DNA of 64,000 nt from Desulfobacula sp. Lineage in GTDB: Bacteria; Desulfobacterota; Desulfobacteria; Desulfobacterales; Desulfobacteraceae. The stretch's first letter is position 1. Each line of letters begins with the position of its first letter. Below are positions 35,892-45,611 of the stretch, one piece after another. The notes beneath the pieces are model-generated. The model did no database searches. It was not told the origin of the DNA and saw only the letters and a list, made by a program, of their open reading frames with translations. The stretch is taken from positions 62,001 to 126,000 of the forward strand of contig NZ_JAQYWD010000008.1 of the NCBI RefSeq assembly GCF_030145145.1. Direction: 5' to 3'. The translations under genes and the position numbers were made by a program.

Positions 35892-38240
35892 ATGATTAAT
35901 ATTTCCAAGTTTTTTCACCAGGATGGGTCGGAGAGTATCAAAAAGCAGCTTCCTTTGGTACCGTTAAGAGACATGGTATTGTTTCCCTATATTACCACCT
36001 CTGTTTTTGTTGGAAGGGATAAATCCATTAAGGCGTTGTCTGAAGCCATGGGTGCAGACAGAAAGATTTTTTTAACCACCCAGAAAGATCCTGAAGTCTT
36101 AAAACCGACGATTCACGATATTTTTCAGGTGGGTACTGAAGCCACGATCACCCAGCTTCTCAAATTACCCGACGGGACTGTTAAGGCATTGATCGAAGGG
36201 TGTGAAAGAGGAAAAATTGTTAAATTAAATGATGAGGGCGGCTGCCTGTCTGTTCAATACATTCCGGTTACTGAAACAGCTATTTTGGAACCGGCTGGCG
36301 AAGCCGCTGTCAGGACGGTTACAGAGGCGTTTAAACGTTATGTTCAACTGTCTGGAGCCGTACCGCAGAGTTTTTTCAAAACCCTTGACGCATTGTCATC
36401 CCATGAATCCAGATATGCGGATACAATTGCGAGCCAGATGCCGTTTAAAGTGGCAGACAAACAAAAATTGCTCGAGTGTGGTCATATAGAAGATCGATTT
36501 TTTTTGTTGTTAAAGCTGATTCAAAAGGAAACTGAAGTCTTTACCATGTCCCAGAAAATAAAGGGCAGGGTAAAGGAGCAAATGGAAACGCTTCAAAAAA
36601 AACATTACTTGAACGAGCAGATGCAGGCCATCAAGAAAGAAATGGGAGAAGATGGCAGTGCATCAGAATTCCAGGACCTCGAAAATCGAATAAAGAAAAA
36701 AAGGATGTCCAAAGAAGGGGCTTCTGTTGCCAGAAGAGAGCTTGCAAAGTTGAAAATGATGTCTCCCATGTCATCGGAAGCCACAGTGGTCAGGAACTAT
36801 ATTGACTGGTTGGTTTCTTTGCCCTGGTATAGAAAAAACCGGTCAAACACTGATTTGAAAAAAGCCGAACAAATTCTGGATCAGGATCACTATGGGCTTG
36901 AGAAACCCAAAGAAAGAATTCTTGAGTATTTAGCCGTACAGATTCTGGTGAAAAAAATCAAAGGGCCGATTCTCTGCCTGGTCGGTCCCCCGGGTGTGGG
37001 GAAAACTTCCTTGGCAAGATCCGTGGCTTCAGCTACGGGAAGAGCCTTTGCAAGAGTTTCCCTGGGGGGCGTAAGGGATGAGGCCGAAATCAGGGGGCAC
37101 CGGAGAACCTATGTAGGCGCTATGCCCGGCCGGATTATTCAAACCTTAAAAAAAATAGGATATAACAATCCTGTCTTCTGCCTGGATGAGATTGATAAAA
37201 TGACGGTGGATTTCAGGGGTGATCCTTCCTCAGCTTTGCTTGAGGCATTGGATCCGGAACAGAATAAAAACTTTAATGATCATTATCTTGAAGTGGATTA
37301 TGATCTGTCGGAAATTCTTTTTATCACCACTGCCAATACCTTGTATGATATTCCCGCACCGTTGAGAGACCGGATGGAAATTATCCAGATACCAGGCTAT
37401 ACCGCCTATGAAAAGGTGAAAATTGCCACAGGATATTTGATACCCAAGCAATTGAAAGAAAATGGTCTTACGGATTCAGATGCGGTTTTTTCAAAAAATG
37501 CCATTCATTCCATTATCAAACACTATACCAAAGAAGCAGGGGTTCGAAATCTGGAACGGGAAATTTCATCTGTTTTACGAAAAATAGCCAAACAGATTGT
37601 TCAGACCGATCATAGAAAGCGCCATCACATTACGACAACCATGGTTTTAAAATATTTAGGACAATCTCGTTTTCGAGACAGTGCCCGGGAAAAAGAAGAC
37701 AAGATAGGGATTGTTACAGGTCTTGCCTGGACCCCCTCCGGAGGGGAATTGCTTACCATAGAGGCGGTAACCATGCCGGGCAAGGGACATGTCATGGTCA
37801 CCGGGAAGCTCGGGGAGGTCATGAAAGAATCTTCCCAGGCGGCAGTCAGTTATGTCAGGTCCCGGAGCAAAGAATTAAAGATCAAAGAAGATTTTTATAA
37901 AAATCTGGATATCCACATCCATGTTCCCGAAGGTGCCATCCCCAAGGATGGCCCGTCAGCTGGGATCTCCATGTGTGCGGCAGTCGTGTCTGTCTTGATC
38001 GGCAAACCGATTTCAAGACAGATTGCCATGACCGGTGAAATCACATTGCGGGGAAGGGTACTTCCGGTTGGTGGTCTGAAGGAAAAACTCCTGGCAGCCC
38101 ATGCCAATGGCATTAAACGGGTTATTGTATCAGCAGAGAACAGAACAGATATTAACGAGATTCCAAAATCCATTCAAAAGCAAATGGAAATTGTTTATGC
38201 TGAGGATATGTCTGACGTGCTTGAAAATGCATTTTCATGA
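35892..38240 (+). CDS. lon: ATP-dependent protease Lon
   Basis: A 782-residue AAA+ serine protease. LON substrate-binding domain (about 20-215, starts LPLVPLRDMVLFPY), coiled coil, AAA+ module with Walker A GPPGVGKTSLARSVA (about 364-378) and Walker B FCLDEIDKM, protease domain with catalytic Ser in PKDGPSAGISM (S690 region) and the Lys in GRVLPVGGLKEKLLAAHA. Degrades misfolded and some regulatory proteins. Last of the tig-clpPX-lon series. Its stop is 7 bases from the convergent rho stop, with only a weak AT-rich hairpin (38245-38265) between. Confidence 0.97.
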   Translation: MINISKFFHQDGSESIKKQLPLVPLRDMVLFPYITTSVFVGRDKSIKALSEAMGADRKIFLTTQKDPEVLKPTIHDIFQVGTEATITQLLKLPDGTVKALIEGCERGKIVKLNDEGGCLSVQYIPVTETAILEPAGEAAVRTVTEAFKRYVQLSGAVPQSFFKTLDALSSHESRYADTIASQMPFKVADKQKLLECGHIEDRFFLLLKLIQKETEVFTMSQKIKGRVKEQMETLQKKHYLNEQMQAIKKEMGEDGSASEFQDLENRIKKKRMSKEGASVARRELAKLKMMSPMSSEATVVRNYIDWLVSLPWYRKNRSNTDLKKAEQILDQDHYGLEKPKERILEYLAVQILVKKIKGPILCLVGPPGVGKTSLARSVASATGRAFARVSLGGVRDEAEIRGHRRTYVGAMPGRIIQTLKKIGYNNPVFCLDEIDKMTVDFRGDPSSALLEALDPEQNKNFNDHYLEVDYDLSEILFITTANTLYDIPAPLRDRMEIIQIPGYTAYEKVKIATGYLIPKQLKENGLTDSDAVFSKNAIHSIIKHYTKEAGVRNLEREISSVLRKIAKQIVQTDHRKRHHITTTMVLKYLGQSRFRDSAREKEDKIGIVTGLAWTPSGGELLTIEAVTMPGKGHVMVTGKLGEVMKESSQAAVSYVRSRSKELKIKEDFYKNLDIHIHVPEGAIPKDGPSAGISMCAAVVSVLIGKPISRQIAMTGEITLRGRVLPVGGLKEKLLAAHANGIKRVIVSAENRTDINEIPKSIQKQMEIVYAEDMSDVLENAFS

Positions 38241-38247
38241 TAGGATA

Positions 38248-39315
38248 TCATCCATGATATGATATGAATTCCGTCATGGCATCTATTTCGCTTTTTGTGG
38301 CAAGGGCTCTTCGGATTTTAACCATCTTTTTATGTTCGTCCTTGCTCATTATCAGGTCTTCTTTTCGCGTTCCAGACTTCTTGATATTAATGGCCGGCCA
38401 TATCCGCTGCTCTGCACAATCCCGGGAAAGATACAGATCCATATTTCCGGTGCCTTTGAATTCCTGATAGATAATTTCATCCATACGACTGCCGGTATCC
38501 ACAAGGATGGTGGCAATAATGGTTAAAGATCCGCCATTTTCAAGTTTTCTGGCGGCGCCGAAAATTTTTCTGGGAAATTCCATGGCATTGGCGCCCAATC
38601 CACCGCTCATCGTCTTTCCGTGACTGTCTGTATCTGCATTAAATGCCCGGGTCATCCGGGTTAAAGAGTCGATGAATACCACGGCATCCTGTCCAATCTC
38701 AGCACATCGGATGGCCGTATGCATGGCGAGGCGGGTCATTCTCATGTGCTGGCCAATTTGCTGGTCTGCAGACGAGTACAAGACATGGGCATTTTTCAGG
38801 CCCCTTTGGAAGTCCGTTACTTCCTCTGGCCTTTCATCAACCAGGAGAACAAAAACCTTAGCATCCGGATGATTCAGCACCACTGAGTTTGCCATATGCC
38901 GTAATAAAGAGGTTTTACCGGATTTGGGCGGAGAGATAATCAGTCCTCTCTGGCCCATGCCAATGGGCACGATCATATCGATGGCTTTCCCGGTAATATC
39001 TGCTTCATCTTGTGTCATACAATATCGTTCAAAAGGGTTAATGCTGATCTGGTCTGTCAAAAGGGGGGTATTGATAAATTCATCAACCGGGAGTTTGTTG
39101 ATGGTCTCAATCCTGATTAAGGCAAGATTCTGGTTACTGGGCCCTTTTTGTTCACCAAATCCTTCGATAAAACTGCCCTCTTTCAGGTTTAGTTTTCGAA
39201 TCAAACTGTTGGGTACATAGGTGTTTTCAGGTTTGGGCTGGAAGTTTTCTTCTATGGTTCTTAAAAATCCAAACCCTTTGTCCATAATTTCAAGGTGTCC
39301 TTGTACGGGCTCCAT
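38248..39315 (-). CDS. rho: Transcription termination factor Rho, short form without Rho_N domain
   Basis: About 355 residues. Starts almost directly in the cold-shock-like RNA-binding domain ([18 protein letters not shown]); family members usually have a 40-50-residue helical Rho_N domain first. The ATPase core is complete: Walker [11 protein letters not shown] (about 157-166), Walker [12 protein letters not shown]-loop region and R-loop [13 protein letters not shown], and the C-terminal [10 protein letters not shown]. The frame is open to 39357, but ATG 39315 has AAGGAG seven bases upstream (39321-39328), so I take it. Forms the hexameric RNA helicase that ends transcription. Has its own promoter at 39467-39495. 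Confidence 0.94.
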   Translation of the reverse strand: MEPVQGHLEIMDKGFGFLRTIEENFQPKPENTYVPNSLIRKLNLKEGSFIEGFGEQKGPSNQNLALIRIETINKLPVDEFINTPLLTDQISINPFERYCMTQDEADITGKAIDMIVPIGMGQRGLIISPPKSGKTSLLRHMANSVVLNHPDAKVFVLLVDERPEEVTDFQRGLKNAHVLYSSADQQIGQHMRMTRLAMHTAIRCAEIGQDAVVFIDSLTRMTRAFNADTDSHGKTMSGGLGANAMEFPRKIFGAARKLENGGSLTIIATILVDTGSRMDEIIYQEFKGTGNMDLYLSRDCAEQRIWPAINIKKSGTRKEDLIMSKDEHKKMVKIRRALATKSEIDAMTEFISYHG

Positions 39316-39466
39316 TATCCGGCTCCTTAGTGGAAATTCAGGAATTAAAACAAGCAATTGATCGCCAGTATTCCATTGGGTAAACGATTACGGGATATGA
39401 TACGTGAAAAAAACAGATTTCAATTTTTTAGGTGAAAAATTGAATTGTTGCACATCCGATACTGTA

Positions 39467-39495
39467 TTTATAACATTTTTAATAGGGCCTTGCAA
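39467..39495 (-). promoter_or_regulatory. Promoter of rho
   Basis: Minus strand TTGCAA (39490-39495), 17-base spacer, TATAAA (39467-39472). Transcription would begin near 39460, leaving a leader of about 145 bases, in keeping with rho genes that control themselves by attenuation. The -35 lies inside a perfect palindrome GGCCTTGC-AA-GCAAGGCC (39486-39503). Confidence 0.6.
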
Positions 39496-39565
39496 GCAAG
39501 GCCAGGGATTAATTTTTTTTCCTAAAAAATAATACGGCTAATTTGCTTTTTAGGATAGTTTTTGC

Positions 39566-39594
39566 TTGACACAATTTTTTGATATTGATATAAG
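39566..39594 (+). promoter_or_regulatory. Promoter of the tRNA-Val/tRNA-Asp unit
   Basis: TTGACA (39566-39571), 17-base spacer, TATAAG (39589-39594): near-consensus. The start of transcription, near 39601, is about 8 bases before the first tRNA. Confidence 0.8.
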
Positions 39595-39608
39595 TCTTCT
39601 TGTTTTAC

Positions 39609-39684
39609 GGGCGATTAACTCAGTTGGGAGAGTGCAACCCTTACAAGGTTGAAGTCGCAGGTTCAAGCCCTGCATCGCCCACCA
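39609..39684 (+). tRNA. tRNA-Val (anticodon TAC)
   Basis: Complete 76-base cloverleaf with acceptor GGGCGAT/ATCGCCC, discriminator A and encoded CCA. Anticodon stem CAACC/GGTTG with loop CTTACAA gives TAC. T loop GGTTCAAGCC. Confidence 0.97.
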
Positions 39685-39699
39685 AAAAAAGTGACATCC

Positions 39700-39776
39700 G
39701 GGGGTGTAGTTCAGTTGGTTAGAACGCTTGCCTGTCACGCAAGAGGTCGCGAGTTCGAGTCTCGTCACTCCCGCCA
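39700..39776 (+). tRNA. tRNA-Asp (anticodon GTC)
   Basis: Complete 77-base cloverleaf: acceptor GGGGGTG/CACTCCC (one G-T pair), discriminator G, encoded CCA. Anticodon stem CTTGC/GCAAG with loop CTGTCAC gives GTC. Co-transcribed with tRNA-Val 15 bases upstream. Confidence 0.97.
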
Positions 39777-39787
39777 TCATAAAGCAA

Positions 39788-39823
39788 AAAGGACCTTTAG
39801 TGAAAACTAAAGGTCCTTTTTTT
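39788..39823 (+). terminator. Intrinsic terminator of the tRNA-Val/Asp unit
   Basis: AAAGGACCTTTAG (39788-39800) and CTAAAGGTCCTTT (39807-39819) are a perfect 13-bp stem with a 6-base loop, followed by a T run. With flanking A and T tracts it could also serve leuB, which ends just downstream on the other strand. Confidence 0.92.
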
Positions 39824-39845
39824 GTTTTAAGATTGTTCTGACGGT

Positions 39846-41009
<1,164 letters not shown>

Positions 41010-41056
41010 TTATTTAGTTTTTATAAAATAAGTTTAAAAATACTGGATTCTGTACG

Positions 41057-41578
41057 ATGAAAAAAGGCTATATCCATTTATACACGGGGAATGGAAAGGG
41101 TAAAACCACAGCTGCCCTCGGCCTGGCCTTACGGGCTGCCGGTCATGATTTTTCCGTCTATATTGCTCAATTTATGAAGGGACAGCCTTATGGAGAGATG
41201 TCAAGCATCGCGTTAATTCCCAATATTACCCTAAAACAATTTGGCGATCCCGGATGTATCAGAAAAGAAGAGGTTACCCCTAAACATATTTTTCAGGCCC
41301 AAAAAGGGATGACAGAATTCGGTGCGATCATGAAACAGGGGGCGTATGATATGTTGATTATGGATGAAATTTGTGTCGCCATATGGTTCGGTCTGATTTC
41401 AGAGTCCCAGGTGATCCATATGATGCAATCAAAACCCCATGAGGTTGAGCTTGTATTAACCGGGCGAAAAGCCACACAAAACTTAATAGACCACGCTGAC
41501 CTGGTAACAGAGATGAAGGAAATAAAACATTACTATCATTCTCTTGGAATCCTGGCAAGGCAGGGGATTGAAAATTAA
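41057..41578 (+). CDS. cobO: Cob(I)alamin adenosyltransferase (CobO/BtuR type)
   Basis: A 173-residue enzyme that transfers adenosine from ATP to cobalt in cobalamin or corrinoid. P-loop GNGKGKTTAALGLALRAAGH (about 11-30), LIMDEICVAIWFGLI (about 99-113) and VLTGRKA (about 136-142) are the CobA/BtuR signatures. Sulfate reducers need adenosyl- and other cobamides for several enzymes. No riboswitch motif was seen in the AT-rich 122-base leader. Ends in a long hairpin convergent with the cold-shock gene. Confidence 0.92.
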   Translation: MKKGYIHLYTGNGKGKTTAALGLALRAAGHDFSVYIAQFMKGQPYGEMSSIALIPNITLKQFGDPGCIRKEEVTPKHIFQAQKGMTEFGAIMKQGAYDMLIMDEICVAIWFGLISESQVIHMMQSKPHEVELVLTGRKATQNLIDHADLVTEMKEIKHYYHSLGILARQGIEN

Positions 41579-41616
41579 TAGATCCAGGCAGACGTCGTTC
41601 CCTTGCCTGGATCTAT
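41578..41616. terminator. Bidirectional hairpin between cobO and the cold-shock gene
   Basis: ATAGATCCAGGCA (41578-41590) and TGCCTGGATCTAT (41604-41616) form a perfect 13-bp stem with a 13-base loop between two convergent stops. No strong T run, but position suggests a shared terminator. Confidence 0.65.
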
Positions 41617-41623
41617 ATATTGT

Positions 41624-41824
41624 TTAAACTTTTAGAACTTTTTTAGCGGACAGCCCCTTATCGTTTTCTTCTAGTTCAAATTGGACGCGTTCTCCTTCTG
41701 AAAGTGTTCTGAAACCCGACATCTCAATGGCTGAAAAATGGACAAACACATCATCGCCGGTTTCTTGTTCAATAAAACCAAAGCCTTTTTTTGAATTAAA
41801 CCATTTGATTGTTCCTTCCACCAA
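41624..41824 (-). CDS. Cold-shock protein (CspA family)
   Basis: A 66-residue OB-fold protein with RNP1 KKGFGFIE (about 12-19) and RNP2 VFVHFSAI (about 26-33), which bind single-stranded nucleic acid. Typical length. Start is TTG at 41824 followed directly by GTG; GAGGAGG lies seven bases upstream of the TTG. Acts as an RNA chaperone; cold induction is family knowledge, not shown here. Confidence 0.95.
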   Translation of the reverse strand: MVEGTIKWFNSKKGFGFIEQETGDDVFVHFSAIEMSGFRTLSEGERVQFELEENDKGLSAKKVLKV

Positions 41825-41973
41825 AATTTTTCCTCCTCAATTAGCATTAGTCCGATATACTGATGAAAAATTTGCTCTGGAAAACACTTTCAAGCAGAGC
41901 AGCCCCTTTTTATTTTTTATATTCAGGGTGATCGTAATAATGGCTTATTACGTCATTTTAAAAAATGCAAGGG

Positions 41974-42011
41974 AAAAAAAAGGGGGATGACAAATAAAAT
42001 CACCCCCCTTT
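41974..42011 (-). terminator. Intrinsic terminator of the qmo operon
   Basis: Minus strand AAAGGGGGGTGA (42000-42011) pairs with TCATCCCCCTTT (41979-41990) with one mismatch and a 9-base loop, followed by a run of eight T. It lies 24 bases after the qmoC stop. Confidence 0.9.
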
Positions 42012-42035
42012 GTAACGTTACAATTTTTTTATGAC

Positions 42036-43223
42036 CTATTTTCTGTTGCCATATTCAGCATAAGCCATTGCTGTAAGCCTGTATACAAGATGGGCCATTT
42101 TTGAAAACGGCAGGAAGGCAAACAGTTGAAAGATCGCGATAAGATGCAGGTAGTATATGAAATAAGAAACATATTCCATATGCGCAAGACGGGCCATTTC
42201 AGTCAGCAAACCGGTCAAGCCCAATACAAACACAATCACCAGAATAAACCAGTCTTTATAGGTTGTCAGTTGGTCATCTTTTTTGTCAAACCGATTTTTA
42301 ATCATCAATCCACTGCCTATCACCAGAGCGACGGCTGAAATATTGGCCAACCATTTCAAAGGTGTCAATTGTGAATAGGGACCCGGTGATTGGAAAACAT
42401 ACAGCAGGGCAAATCCGATACTGGTGACGATAAAAAGACCGATAAAAGAATAGAGGACCATCATATGCGGGGTTGCTCTATCCTTATTGGAGTCACATTC
42501 GGTGAACTTTTCATGTTTAAGAACCGTTGGAAGAATGCGAATCAGTGCCTGGAAAAGTTCTTTGTAATCCAGGCTTGCCTTGTCGGTTTTACCTTCAAGC
42601 ACGGCATTTTGATGAATATCCGTTATAAACCGTTTAAGGCCGAGAAAAAAGACAATGACCACAAACGTTGCGGTTGGTACAAATGTCAAATCCACAAACC
42701 AGGTCGAAAAAAAATCTGCCTGGGCAATGACATGCTCTGCCCCTTCATGGGCATGGGACCATGCAATGCCAAACACATCAAATATTTTGGTCATGGTTTC
42801 CCCGGCAGTCATTGTAATCAATGCCAGTAAAGCGAACCAGATGGCGGGAATGCCAATCAGGTAGGGCAGTTTTTTCGGATCATTGACCGCTTTGGCCAGG
42901 CATTTGGGCCTGGCATATTCTGTAATGGCAATGGACCGGATGGCAGAAAGGACATCCCCGGGTGCAGCCCCTCTGGGGCAAAGATCTGAACAATCACCAC
43001 ATTGATGGCACAGCCAGATGTCACCACTTTGTACCAGCTTGTCCTTGAGGCCCCAGGAAGCCGCTATCATTTCTTTTCTTGGGAACGGACTGCCTTCAGG
43101 GGCAATGGGGCATGCCACCGAACACGTGGCACATTGGTAACATTTTTTCAGTGTTTCACCACCCAACCCTCTTACCTGAGCGATAAAATCAAGATCTGGT
43201 TGAGCTAGATATTTTTCAGTCAT
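42036..43223 (-). CDS. qmoC: Quinone-interacting membrane-bound oxidoreductase subunit QmoC
   Basis: A 395-residue protein fusing an HdrC-like ferredoxin domain to a membrane cytochrome b domain. Two 4Fe-4S motifs: CYQCATCSVACP (about 22-33) and CHQCGDCSDLCP (about 73-84). The second half has about six membrane helices with His residues for haem b (HAHEGAEHV, HYLHLIAIF-like segments). QmoC takes electrons from menaquinol and feeds QmoA/B. Last of the operon. Length and layout match known QmoC. Confidence 0.96.
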   Translation of the reverse strand: MTEKYLAQPDLDFIAQVRGLGGETLKKCYQCATCSVACPIAPEGSPFPRKEMIAASWGLKDKLVQSGDIWLCHQCGDCSDLCPRGAAPGDVLSAIRSIAITEYARPKCLAKAVNDPKKLPYLIGIPAIWFALLALITMTAGETMTKIFDVFGIAWSHAHEGAEHVIAQADFFSTWFVDLTFVPTATFVVIVFFLGLKRFITDIHQNAVLEGKTDKASLDYKELFQALIRILPTVLKHEKFTECDSNKDRATPHMMVLYSFIGLFIVTSIGFALLYVFQSPGPYSQLTPLKWLANISAVALVIGSGLMIKNRFDKKDDQLTTYKDWFILVIVFVLGLTGLLTEMARLAHMEYVSYFIYYLHLIAIFQLFAFLPFSKMAHLVYRLTAMAYAEYGNRK

Positions 43224-43265
43224 ACGTATGATACCTCCTAAACTATCTATTTTAAATAGTTTTGA

Positions 43266-45602
43266 TTAGAATCCCTTGAATGGATTTGGACCCAGGTCTT
43301 CGACTTCTTCAACAAAGGTATTTATGATTCCAGGAAGTTTGTCATATTCATCAATGGCAACTTCAAAGAAGGCAACCCGTTCTTGTTCAAGTGAAAGGCT
43401 TGTCAGTGCATCACCGATTTTCTGTACACGGACCTCTGCAAGTTCAGATCCTTTCATAAAATGACACTGGTAGTCATCTCCATGTTTACAGCCAATGAGG
43501 ATAACGCCGTCCATGCCCTGTGCCAGTGCATCTTTTATCCAGATAGTGTTCACGGAACCCAGACATCTGACCGGGATAAATCGAACATTGGGAGAGTAAT
43601 CCATTCTGTTCATCCCCACCATATCAAGGGCTGGGAAAGCATCATTTTCGCAGATAAGGGCCAGGAATCGAAAGGGGGGTTCATCATAATCATCTTCTGA
43701 TGGAACACCCACTGCTTTGACCTGGGAACCGATGGAATCAATGGTATAGTCAGCAAAAGAGATGATCCTTTCCGGACAGGCTCCCATGCAGGTTCCACAT
43801 CTTCTACATCTTGTGGGATTGATCTTGGGGGTCCCTTTTTCGTCATCATCAAGGGCGCCAAAGGGACATTCAACCGTACAGCGTTTACATTGGGTACATC
43901 TCTGAAAAAAGAATTCCGGATAGGTCATGTCGCCGGACCTAGGGTGAACTGCCATACCCCGATTGGCACTTTCAATACATTGGATGGCTTTCAAGGCAGC
44001 GCCGGTGGCATCTTCCATGGATTCTTCAATGGTCATGGCGCGCCGGATGGCCCCGGCCGCATAAATGCCGGTTCGCTGGGTTTCATACGGAAAGCAGATG
44101 TAGTTGGAGTCTGCATACTGACCGAAAATATCATTGTCTCTGAATCCCGGACCTTGCCTGTACGCCAGGTTAACAACAGGGTCATCTTTGGTTACAGGCA
44201 CCATACCGCTTGCAACAACAACCATATCGGCTTTAATGGCCAGATTGTCCCCTAGTAGTGTATTCGTGGCTGTGACCGCCAGCTTACTGCCATTCTGGAT
44301 AACTTCTGTCACTGCGCCCTTGGTCATGAAAACACCATCTTCCTGCTGCATATTTTTATAAAAATATTCCTGCAGCCCCGGCGTTCTCATATGCTGATAA
44401 ATAATATAGGCTTTACCATCAGGATAATCTTCCCTGACATATCTGGCTTGTTTCAATGCGACCTGACTGGTGACAGAACCGGAGTATTCAAAGTCTGCAT
44501 CATCTTCATCTTTGCCTGGAGACTGTATAAAGACAACCTCTTTGGCTTCCTTGCCATCGGAAGGTTTGATGATCTTACCTTTGGCAGCCATTTTTTCAAA
44601 TTCATCATTGGTTACAACATCCGGAAGGTCAATGCCAAGATGGGCATATGCTTCGCCTTTCAAGACGTCTGGCCGCCAGCCGGCAGCCAGAACCACCGCA
44701 CCATAAAGACTTCCATCAGGGTCGAGTTGAAGGATGTCTTCTTTGCCTTTATTATATTCAAGGTATTTTTCATGCTGGGCTTCTGCATCCAGTTCTTTAC
44801 CGGCCTCATCCAGCAGCATCTCTTCCGGAAGCGGGAACGGAACATCAAAGGGGGTTTTTTCCCCGGGTTTTTTGAATGTAACTGTAAATTCTCCAGGCTG
44901 ACCAGCGATACGGGCGACTTCAGTGGCCGTTTTGACATCAATATTGGAAAAGCTTTCCACTTCTGCTATCAGCTCACTGACAATCGGTGTTTGTAATTCT
45001 TCAAACGGCTCTGTCACCGGCATCTGGCTTCGCATTTGAGCCGCATACCCGCCCAGGGAGTCTGTCTTTTCAACAATGGTCACTTCATAGCCGGCTTTAG
45101 CCGCATCAAGGGCTGCAGACATACCGGTTACCCCGCCTCCCAGTACCAGGATCTTTTTTGAAAACGATTCTGTCTGGAACGGTTCAGGCAGCTTTACTTT
45201 TTCAACTCTGATCATGCCCATTTTGATATAATCTTCAGCTTTCATCTGAATGGGATCGAAATGCTCTTCATCATCTTTCTGATCTTCGGTGAGCATGGGA
45301 TATGTTTCTCTTGAATGGGGCCAGACAACGCCTTCTCTCAAATTTACGCGTTCGACAATACAGCCGTCAAATTTGAAAGCATCAAAATTAACCCGCCGGG
45401 AGCAGGCACCAATGACAAGTGCATTGGCTTTGCCGTCATCCACATCTTTTTGAATTAATGCCACACCTTCCTTGCTGCAAAGAAACGGATGGGTGGTACA
45501 ATTAATACCCTCTTCTTCGGGAACATCAACCAGAGCTTCCATGTCGAGGGTATCACCGATTCCACAGCCTGTGCAGATATATACGCCGTATTTTTTATCC
45601 AT
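43266..45602 (-). CDS. qmoB: Quinone-interacting membrane-bound oxidoreductase subunit QmoB
   Basis: A 778-residue HdrA-like flavoprotein. FAD site LVLGGGVTGMSAALDAAKAG (about 151-170), two ferredoxin motifs CTQCKRCTVECP and CRRCGTCMGACP (about 580-625), and an MvhD-like C-terminal domain (VRFIPVRCLGSVN, ILIGCKHGDDYQC). Cys-rich N-terminus ICTGCGIGD. Part of the Qmo complex that delivers electrons to AprBA. It starts 10 bases after the qmoA stop and ends 43 bases before qmoC. Confidence 0.96.
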   Translation of the reverse strand: MDKKYGVYICTGCGIGDTLDMEALVDVPEEEGINCTTHPFLCSKEGVALIQKDVDDGKANALVIGACSRRVNFDAFKFDGCIVERVNLREGVVWPHSRETYPMLTEDQKDDEEHFDPIQMKAEDYIKMGMIRVEKVKLPEPFQTESFSKKILVLGGGVTGMSAALDAAKAGYEVTIVEKTDSLGGYAAQMRSQMPVTEPFEELQTPIVSELIAEVESFSNIDVKTATEVARIAGQPGEFTVTFKKPGEKTPFDVPFPLPEEMLLDEAGKELDAEAQHEKYLEYNKGKEDILQLDPDGSLYGAVVLAAGWRPDVLKGEAYAHLGIDLPDVVTNDEFEKMAAKGKIIKPSDGKEAKEVVFIQSPGKDEDDADFEYSGSVTSQVALKQARYVREDYPDGKAYIIYQHMRTPGLQEYFYKNMQQEDGVFMTKGAVTEVIQNGSKLAVTATNTLLGDNLAIKADMVVVASGMVPVTKDDPVVNLAYRQGPGFRDNDIFGQYADSNYICFPYETQRTGIYAAGAIRRAMTIEESMEDATGAALKAIQCIESANRGMAVHPRSGDMTYPEFFFQRCTQCKRCTVECPFGALDDDEKGTPKINPTRCRRCGTCMGACPERIISFADYTIDSIGSQVKAVGVPSEDDYDEPPFRFLALICENDAFPALDMVGMNRMDYSPNVRFIPVRCLGSVNTIWIKDALAQGMDGVILIGCKHGDDYQCHFMKGSELAEVRVQKIGDALTSLSLEQERVAFFEVAIDEYDKLPGIINTFVEEVEDLGPNPFKGF

Positions 45603-45611
45603 GATTTTCCT

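Noticed and set aside
39316-39357. 14-codon N-terminal extension of rho
   Set aside because: A strong AAGGAG site seven bases before ATG 39315 marks the real start.
39550-39780. 76-codon minus-strand frame over the two tRNA genes
   Set aside because: It is the complement of tRNA-Val and tRNA-Asp.
43890-44996. Long plus-strand frames antisense to qmoB
   Set aside because: They mirror a conserved qmoB; composition is not protein-like and no ribosome site is present.
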